Positions 1 to 4,108 of a stretch of 5,617 nt of DNA are shown here, one piece after another. A program made the translations under genes and the position numbers. The stretch spans positions 1 through 5,617 of the forward strand of contig JAGQGA010000386.1 in assembly GCA_020432595.1 (NCBI GenBank). The letters run 5' to 3'. This stretch comes from Anaerolineales bacterium. Lineage in GTDB: Bacteria > Chloroflexota > Anaerolineae > Promineifilales > Promineifilaceae. The notes beneath the pieces are model-generated. The model did no database searches. It was not told where the DNA came from and saw only the letters and a program-made list of their open reading frames with translations. Positions within the stretch are counted from its first letter, which is position 1, and each line of letters opens with the position of its first letter.

Positions 1-8
1 GCTGATGG

Positions 9-812
9 TTAGAGTTCTTCGATGACGGGACGGTGGGTGTGTTGGTCATCGCTGAGGGGGGTGGGCTGGCGGTAGATACCGCGTAGGAGGTTCCAGCGGA
101 TTTGGAACGCTTCAAGGATGTTTTTGAGGTAGTCGAGTTTGCTGACGTGGGTGCCGGCCGCATCAATCCAGTCGGCGGGAATGACTTTGATGGAGTAGCC
201 GAAACGGCGGGCGAGGGCAAGCGATTCGTCGTCAATGCTCCAGCCGTCCATGCGGGCAACGGCAAAGACGCGGTTGGCGGCTTCGCCGGTAAACGCCTTA
301 AAGCCACAGCGGGTGTCCCAGATGCCGGGGACGACGAGCGCCTGGATGATGAGGTTGCCGAGGTTGCCCAGCAGCCGCTTGAGGGCGGGCTGGGGGATGG
401 CCTGGTGGGCGCCGGCGGCATCTTTGCGGTCGCGGGAGCCGATGACCACTCCGGCTCCCTGGTCAAACAGGGGCTGCATCTGGTCAAAGTGGCACATATC
501 GGTGGAGTTGTCGGCATCGGTGAAGAGGCGGATTTTGCCTCTGGCAGCCAGCATCCCTTCGCGGATGGTGTAGCCTTTGCCTTTGTTGACGGTGCGGTTG
601 ATCCAGCGAATACGGCCGTTTTTTCCTCCCTGCTTACTTTGGGCAAACTCCACCACCTTGCCAATGGTGTCATCGCGGGGACCATCGAGGACAATGAGCA
701 TTTCCCAGTCATAGGGCTGCTGGCTGAGGTAATGGTGAACGGCGTTGAGCGTTTTGCTGATGCGCCGTTCCTCGTTATAGGCGGGTATGATGACGGACAA
801 ATAGGGTGTCAT
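9..812 (-). CDS. Family 2 glycosyltransferase, dolichyl-phosphate beta-glucosyltransferase-like (ALG5/DPG synthase type)
   Basis: This 267-residue protein has the GT-A fold signature of family 2 glycosyltransferases: SVIIPAYNEE at residues 6-15 (nucleotide-binding strand), LDGPRDDT at 42-49, NKGKG at 76-80 and the metal/nucleotide-sugar DXD motif DAD at 99-101. GSR at 125-127, DTRCGFKAF at 166-174 and the acceptor-side segment GWSIDDESLALARRFGY at 190-206 match the ALG5/DPG-synthase branch, which moves glucose or a related sugar from a nucleotide donor to a polyprenyl phosphate at the inner face of the membrane. There is no C-terminal membrane pair, unlike GtrB or ArnC relatives, so it is probably a peripheral membrane enzyme. 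Length is normal for a soluble bacterial member. The ATG at 812 has no Shine-Dalgarno sequence, but a promoter sits so that transcription would start at that ATG. No other cell-envelope gene is visible nearby, so donor and acceptor are unknown. The family call is firm; the substrate is not. Confidence 0.93.
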   Translation of the reverse strand: MTPYLSVIIPAYNEERRISKTLNAVHHYLSQQPYDWEMLIVLDGPRDDTIGKVVEFAQSKQGGKNGRIRWINRTVNKGKGYTIREGMLAARGKIRLFTDADNSTDMCHFDQMQPLFDQGAGVVIGSRDRKDAAGAHQAIPQPALKRLLGNLGNLIIQALVVPGIWDTRCGFKAFTGEAANRVFAVARMDGWSIDDESLALARRFGYSIKVIPADWIDAAGTHVSKLDYLKNILEAFQIRWNLLRGIYRQPTPLSDDQHTHRPVIEEL

Positions 813-818
813 GGGGGA

Positions 819-847
819 ATGTTACCCGTGCTAAGGATTGTCGTCAA
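819..847 (-). promoter_or_regulatory. Sigma70-like promoter of the glycosyltransferase, predicted leaderless
   Basis: On the minus strand TTGACG (847-842, five of six matches to the -35 consensus) is followed after exactly 17 bases by TAACAT (824-819, four of six to the -10 consensus). Six bases then separate the -10 box from the A of the ATG at 812, so the expected transcription start is that A itself. The absence of any purine-rich ribosome site (the bases before ATG are TCCCCC) fits a leaderless message. The boxes and spacing are seen directly; promoter activity is inferred. Confidence 0.5.
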
Positions 848-922
848 CCGGGTTGTGGGCTGTGGGCGTGCGGAGCTATTTTGCAGCGAAAAGGCGGTTT
901 TGTTTGATTACCTTTGAATAGG

Positions 923-952
923 ACACGGACGAACACGGACGAACACGGACGA
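923..952. repeat. Short tandem repeat, three perfect copies of a 10-base unit
   Basis: The unit ACACGGACGA is repeated three times without mismatch (923-932, 933-942, 943-952), in the gap just downstream of the decarboxylase stop codon. Read in the direction of the genes the unit is TCGTCCGTGT. The period equals about one turn of the helix. It is non-coding, and no hairpin or T-run accompanies it. Similar short CACGGA-rich tandem units are, from general memory, common in intergenic regions of environmental bacterial genomes; no function is claimed. Confidence 0.9.
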
Positions 953-954
953 AT

Positions 955-2397
955 CTACGTTCTGTTTTCTTCATGGTGGTCGGCGTAGTCGGTGCCGTCT
1001 CCTGCCATGTGAACTACCACATCATTCATCGCTTGCCAGCACGCCGCCACGTCGTGCTCGCTAGTTTGCCAGTTGGAGAAGGCGGCGCGGATGGCGGGGA
1101 TGCCTTTGTAGCTGGTTGGGGTCAGGAAAACGCGGCCATCGTCGCGCAGGAGGGTGAGATAGCGGGAAATGTCGCTGGGCTGCACATTGTCGCGGTTAAG
1201 GGTGAAGCAGACGACGTTGAGGTGGGTTTCAGCCAGCAGCCGGAAATGGCTGGAGGTGGCAATGTGGCGGGTAAGCTGCTGTGCTTGCTGGCAGTTGCGC
1301 TCTACAATGTCGCGGTAGCCAGAACGGCCGTTTGCCAGCAGCGAAAACCAAGCGGGCAGCGCACGAAAGCGGCGCGAGTTTTGCGGTGTTAGGTTCACCA
1401 AACTGGGCTGGCCGCTGGGGTCACCAAGATAGGCGGCGGCATTGCTGAAAACCTGGGCTTGCAGGTCGGGGTGGTGGCTAAACTGCATGGCCGAGTCGTA
1501 GGGGACGTTGAGCCATTTGTGGGCATCAATGGTGATCGAATCGGCTGTTTCCAGCCCGACCACCAAATGGGCATGGGCAGGGGAGCAGGCGGCAAAACCG
1601 CCAAAGGCGGCATCCACGTGGAACCAGAAGTTATGGGTTGTTTTGAGCCGGGCAATGGCGGGCAAGTCGTCAAAATCCACACTGTTGACGGTGCCCGCGT
1701 TGCCCACGACGATGCAGGGCTGTGGCGTGGCGGCTAACTGCTGTGCTAAGGCAGTTACGTCAACCGCCTCCCGGTTGGGCAGGGTGGGTATGGTTTGGAC
1801 GGCATTGCGCCCCAACCCAAGCATGGCGGCGGCTTTGTAGATGCTGGAATGGGGGGTGGCGGTGAGGATTTGCACGGGTGGCAGCCCATAGAGGCCGTCT
1901 TGCGCCACGTCAAGGCCGTGCTGCTGCGCCAGCCATTGGCGTGCCAGAGCCAGGCCGACAAAGCTGCTCATGGTTGCGCCGCTGACAAAGGTGCCAAAGA
2001 AGCTGTCGGGCAAACCGAACAATTGGCGCAGCAGGTGGATGGTTTCGTATTCAACGTGGGGGGCGATGGAGTCCATATCGGCCATGACGTTTTGGTCGTA
2101 GGCGGCAGCAAGCCAGTCGCCAACGAGGGCGGCGGGGGTGGTGCCACCGGTGATAAAGCCAAGATAGCGGGGGCCGGGGCTGCCGGCAAGACCGGCTTCG
2201 TATTTTTGGCGAAAGGTGGCAAGGGTGGCGGCAGTGCCGAGGCCGTTTTCGGGGAGCGGGGTGTAGGGTGTGGGGGGATGAGGGTTGGTGGCGGGAGAAC
2301 GGCCGTTTATCCCCGCCAGAAATTCATAAGCAGCAGCACTGGTTTGGTCAAGCAGTTGTCGTAGGTTTTCCTGGTCATGTTTGAGCGTTGGGTGCAT
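955..2397 (-). CDS. Group II pyridoxal-phosphate-dependent decarboxylase (aromatic-L-amino-acid/glutamate/diaminobutyrate decarboxylase family)
   Basis: This full-length 480-residue protein belongs to the Pyridoxal_deC family (fold type I). The PLP-binding lysine is K294 in DAHKWLNVPYD; the aspartate that pairs with the pyridine nitrogen is D262 in HVDAAFGG; the histidine that stacks on the PLP ring is H183 in TPHSSIYKAA. GNAGTVNSVDFDDL at 233-246 is the usual loop near the phosphate and carboxylate, and SRRFRALPAWFSLL at 341-354 is the conserved segment after the catalytic loop. The family removes the alpha-carboxyl group of an amino acid to give an amine and CO2 in the cytoplasm. The substrate (aromatic amino acid, glutamate, aspartate or diaminobutyrate) cannot be told, and the catalytic-loop tyrosine of animal DOPA decarboxylase has no obvious match. 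Its ATG abuts the stop codon of the upstream MocR regulator, with GGGAG 9 bases before it, so the two are very probably co-expressed. Two copies of the AACGGCCGTT palindrome lie within it. Confidence 0.93.
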   Translation of the reverse strand: MHPTLKHDQENLRQLLDQTSAAAYEFLAGINGRSPATNPHPPTPYTPLPENGLGTAATLATFRQKYEAGLAGSPGPRYLGFITGGTTPAALVGDWLAAAYDQNVMADMDSIAPHVEYETIHLLRQLFGLPDSFFGTFVSGATMSSFVGLALARQWLAQQHGLDVAQDGLYGLPPVQILTATPHSSIYKAAAMLGLGRNAVQTIPTLPNREAVDVTALAQQLAATPQPCIVVGNAGTVNSVDFDDLPAIARLKTTHNFWFHVDAAFGGFAACSPAHAHLVVGLETADSITIDAHKWLNVPYDSAMQFSHHPDLQAQVFSNAAAYLGDPSGQPSLVNLTPQNSRRFRALPAWFSLLANGRSGYRDIVERNCQQAQQLTRHIATSSHFRLLAETHLNVVCFTLNRDNVQPSDISRYLTLLRDDGRVFLTPTSYKGIPAIRAAFSNWQTSEHDVAACWQAMNDVVVHMAGDGTDYADHHEENRT

Positions 2398-2411
2398 TTA
2401 CATCTTCTCCC
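2395..2411 (-). promoter_or_regulatory. Stop-start junction TAAATG with Shine-Dalgarno for the decarboxylase
   Basis: The regulator ends in TAA (2400-2398) and the decarboxylase begins with ATG (2397-2395), with no base between. GGGAG (2411-2407), inside the last codons of the regulator, lies 9 bases upstream of the ATG and serves as the ribosome site. This fixes the decarboxylase start and indicates translational coupling, with terminating ribosomes able to reinitiate. Confidence 0.75.
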
Positions 2412-3825
2412 GAATGATTTGCCCCAGTACTTTGACCCCAGCGCGGATGGCGGTGGGGGATTGGTTGCCGAAGCAGAGGCGGAAATGGTCATTTTCGTCG
2501 CTGTGGGGCAAATAGGCATCGCCGGGGGTGAAGGCGAAGCCGCGCTGAAGGGCGGTGCGATAGAGTTCGCCGGGGGCGAAAACGCGGGGTAGGGTGAGCC
2601 AAGCCGAGAAACCACCGCTGGGGCGGGTCCAGCTTACGCCGTAGGGCAGATGGGTTTGCATTGCTTCCAGCAGCACATCGCGCCGCTGTTTGTAGATGGG
2701 GCGGATTTTGCGAAGGTGCCGTTTGAGACCGCCTGATTGGAGAAAAACGGCCGTTGCGCGCTGCACCAACCCTGGCCCACCAAAATCGGTGGCGCGGCGC
2801 AGTTCCAACAGGCGGCTGCGGAGGGCATCATTTTGGGTGATGAGGTAGCCGGTTCGCAGACCAGGCATGAGTATTTTTGAGAAGCTGCTCAGGTAAATAA
2901 CATGGTCGCCGGGGTCAAGTGCTTTGAGCAGGGGGGGTGGGGGAGCATCATAATACAATTTGCCGTAAATGTCGTCTTCGATGATGGGAAGCTGATACCG
3001 CTGGGCAAGCTGTAGCAGCCCTTCTCGCCGCGCCAGCGACATGCAAATGCCGGTGGGATTGTGGTAGTTGGGGATGGCGTAGTAAAAGCGAGGGCGGTGA
3101 CGCTGGATGAGCCGTTCTAAGGTGTCGAGACATGGCCCTTCACCGTCAAGCGGGACGTTGATGAGGGTCAGGTTTTGGGCGTGGAGGATGTTGAGCGTGC
3201 CGAGAAAAGTGGGTGCGTCTATAAGAACGGTGTCGCCGGGGCGGGTGAGGGCTTGAGCGATGAGGGCGATGCCCTGCATGGCTCCGGAGATGATCATGAT
3301 TTGTTCAGGAACGGCCGTTATACCCTCCTCCCGCACCATATCGGCCAACACCACTCGCAGTTGGGGGTCGCCCTGAATAGAAGTGTAGCTCATGACGCTT
3401 TCGGCATCGCCGCGCACCCGGTTTAGCCCGGCCCAAAATTCATCAATGGGGAAAAAAGCATCGTCGGGGTGAGCCAGCGCCATCGAGCGCACGCCAACCA
3501 CATGGTCAAGCTGCAAAATGTCGTCGAGCACGCCGTCGGCGGTGAGCCGTCGGCCGATTTTGTCGAGCATGGTGTGGGGTTGGACGGAACGGCTGACAAA
3601 GGTGCCGCGCCCCACCACGGCTTCAACCCAGCCATCGGCCTGGAGTTCGGCGTAGGCGTTTTGCACGGTGAGCCGGGTGACGCCAAGCTGGTCGGCCAGT
3701 TGGCGCACGGTGGGCAGACGGGTGTTAGCGGGTAAACGGCCGTTGCCAATCTGCGTCTTGATCTGCTCGGCAATTTGATGGTAGAGCGACGGCTTGCCGT
3801 GGCGGTTGAGGTCAAATGTTAACAT
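2398..3825 (-). CDS. MocR/PdxR/GabR-type transcriptional regulator (GntR winged helix fused to class I/II aminotransferase domain)
   Basis: From the ATG at 3825 this is a 475-residue two-domain protein, typical for MocR regulators. Residues about 6-78 form a GntR winged helix (LYHQIAEQIKTQIGNGRLP, then LPTVRQLADQLGVTRLTVQNAYAEL, with the wing GRGTFVS). After a linker, residues about 110-475 form a fold type I aminotransferase domain: YTSIQGDPQLR near 147, IPNYHNPTG around 251-259, EDDIYG at 283-288, the PLP lysine K317 in SSFSKILMPGLRTGY, and the substrate-carboxylate arginine R449 in HFRLCFG. All key PLP residues are kept, so it probably binds PLP and senses an amino acid or PLP adduct while controlling transcription. 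In-frame TTG (3837), GTG (3834) and ATG (3831) codons lie upstream; the ATG at 3825 is preferred because GGTGAT (3835-3830), complementary to the 16S rRNA tail, sits 4 bases before it. It is translationally coupled to the downstream decarboxylase, its most likely target. A dedicated aminotransferase role is less likely. Confidence 0.95.
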   Translation of the reverse strand: MLTFDLNRHGKPSLYHQIAEQIKTQIGNGRLPANTRLPTVRQLADQLGVTRLTVQNAYAELQADGWVEAVVGRGTFVSRSVQPHTMLDKIGRRLTADGVLDDILQLDHVVGVRSMALAHPDDAFFPIDEFWAGLNRVRGDAESVMSYTSIQGDPQLRVVLADMVREEGITAVPEQIMIISGAMQGIALIAQALTRPGDTVLIDAPTFLGTLNILHAQNLTLINVPLDGEGPCLDTLERLIQRHRPRFYYAIPNYHNPTGICMSLARREGLLQLAQRYQLPIIEDDIYGKLYYDAPPPPLLKALDPGDHVIYLSSFSKILMPGLRTGYLITQNDALRSRLLELRRATDFGGPGLVQRATAVFLQSGGLKRHLRKIRPIYKQRRDVLLEAMQTHLPYGVSWTRPSGGFSAWLTLPRVFAPGELYRTALQRGFAFTPGDAYLPHSDENDHFRLCFGNQSPTAIRAGVKVLGQIIREKM

Positions 3826-3841
3826 ACGCATCACCAAAAGT

Positions 3842-3936
3842 GAGACAAATAAGTAAAATTAACGAAATTGTCCTACTATTTTGGCGGAAAACGGCCGTTG
3901 GGCAAGAGACAATGCGGCAAAAAGAGCGGGGACAAT
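3842..3936. promoter_or_regulatory. Cluster of four GACAAT-like boxes upstream of the MocR regulator, candidate operator
   Basis: Four related boxes lie in 95 bases directly upstream of the regulator start: GAGACAAAT at 3842-3850, AGGACAAT on the minus strand (3874-3867), GAGACAAT at 3906-3913 and GGGACAAT at 3929-3936. The last two are direct repeats 23 bases apart, about two helical turns; the first two form an inverted pair about 24 bases apart. MocR/GabR regulators are known to bind repeated short boxes in their own or adjacent promoters. No convincing -35/-10 pair could be assigned here. The boxes are seen; their role is inferred. GACAAT also occurs in coding DNA of this window a few times. 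Confidence 0.3.
3890..3899. repeat. Intergenic copy of the AACGGCCGTT iterated palindrome
   Basis: This is the only non-coding copy of the palindrome in the window, lying inside the regulatory region of the MocR gene between the two pairs of GACAAT-like boxes. Its presence outside genes shows that the motif is not simply a by-product of protein sequence. Confidence 0.9.
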
Positions 3937-3966
3937 AGGATTTGCCAATAACTGGCTCGTTAATTG

Positions 3967-3993
3967 AAAACGCCCGGCGCTGAACCGCCGGGC
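3967..3993 (-). terminator. GC-rich hairpin with T-run, possible terminator of the TPR gene
   Basis: Read on the minus strand, GCCCGGCG (3993-3986) pairs perfectly with CGCCGGGC (3979-3972) around a 6-base loop, and GTTTTC follows (3971-3966). An 8-base-pair all-GC stem followed by four Ts is the form of an intrinsic terminator for the TPR transcript, about 115 bases after its stop codon. The T-run is short, and the hairpin belongs to a cluster of related palindromes, so it may instead be a REP-like repeat unit. Confidence 0.4.
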
Positions 3994-4004
3994 TACGAAA
4001 CGAT

Positions 4005-4052
4005 GCCCGATAAATCGGGCTAGTGCCTGGCCTCAAGCCCGATTTATCGGGC
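4005..4052. repeat. Inverted pair of 17-base repeats, each arm itself a hairpin
   Basis: GCCCGATAAATCGGGC at 4005-4020 is the exact reverse complement of 4037-4052; one more base pair (4021/4036) extends the match to 17 bases with a 14-base spacer. Each arm is also an imperfect palindrome (GCCCGAT, AA or TT, ATCGGGC), so the block can fold either as one long hairpin or as two short ones. The region could form a cruciform or a strong RNA structure after the TPR gene. This nested design is typical of REP/MITE-like intergenic repeats. Confidence 0.85.
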
Positions 4053-4063
4053 GTTGTTTTCTA

Positions 4064-4080
4064 GCCGGGCGATTTATCGC
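4064..4080. repeat. Third, diverged palindromic unit of the same REP-like cluster
   Basis: GCGATTTATCGC at 4069-4080 is a hairpin with a 5-base-pair stem and TT loop, sharing the GATTTATC core with the pair at 4005-4052 and preceded by TAGCCGG, the mirrored form of the GGGCTA that follows the other units (at 3991-3995 and 4018-4022). It sits about 30 bases after the TPR stop codon. It looks like a degenerate or shorter member of the family. Confidence 0.55.
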
Positions 4081-4108
4081 TTGGCGGGTTTTCCCATTGT
4101 TCGTCAGC

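Noticed and set aside
102..917. Long plus-strand open frame (271 codons) opposite the glycosyltransferase
   Set aside because: It is the antisense shadow of a convincing glycosyltransferase gene; its glycine/valine/alanine-rich translation has no recognisable domain and it runs beyond the real gene into the gap.
923..952. Possible CRISPR array
   Set aside because: The 10-base units are contiguous with no spacers, and no cas genes are present.
1795..2364. Plus-strand open frame (189 codons) opposite the decarboxylase, rich in Gly and Ala
   Set aside because: Low-complexity antisense reading of a conserved PLP enzyme in GC-rich DNA; no ribosome site or domain.
955..3825. Toxin-antitoxin or defence system as an explanation of the regulator-enzyme pair
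   Set aside because: Both proteins are full-length, well-known metabolic families (MocR and group II decarboxylase) with intact PLP sites; nothing suggests a toxin or nuclease.
3838..3960. A sigma70 promoter for the MocR-decarboxylase unit
   Set aside because: Several TTG-containing words occur, but none has an acceptable -10 box at 16-18 bases, so no promoter is called.
3812..4036. A 74-codon minus-strand reading frame in the gap upstream of the MocR regulator
   Set aside because: It runs through the hairpin repeats and the AT-rich regulatory region, overlaps the start of the regulator in another frame, and its peptide shows no family resemblance or ribosome site.
3838..4108. Possible tRNA, riboswitch or small RNA in the largest gap
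   Set aside because: The strong hairpins are simple palindromes with related cores; no cloverleaf, CCA end or known riboswitch core was recognised.
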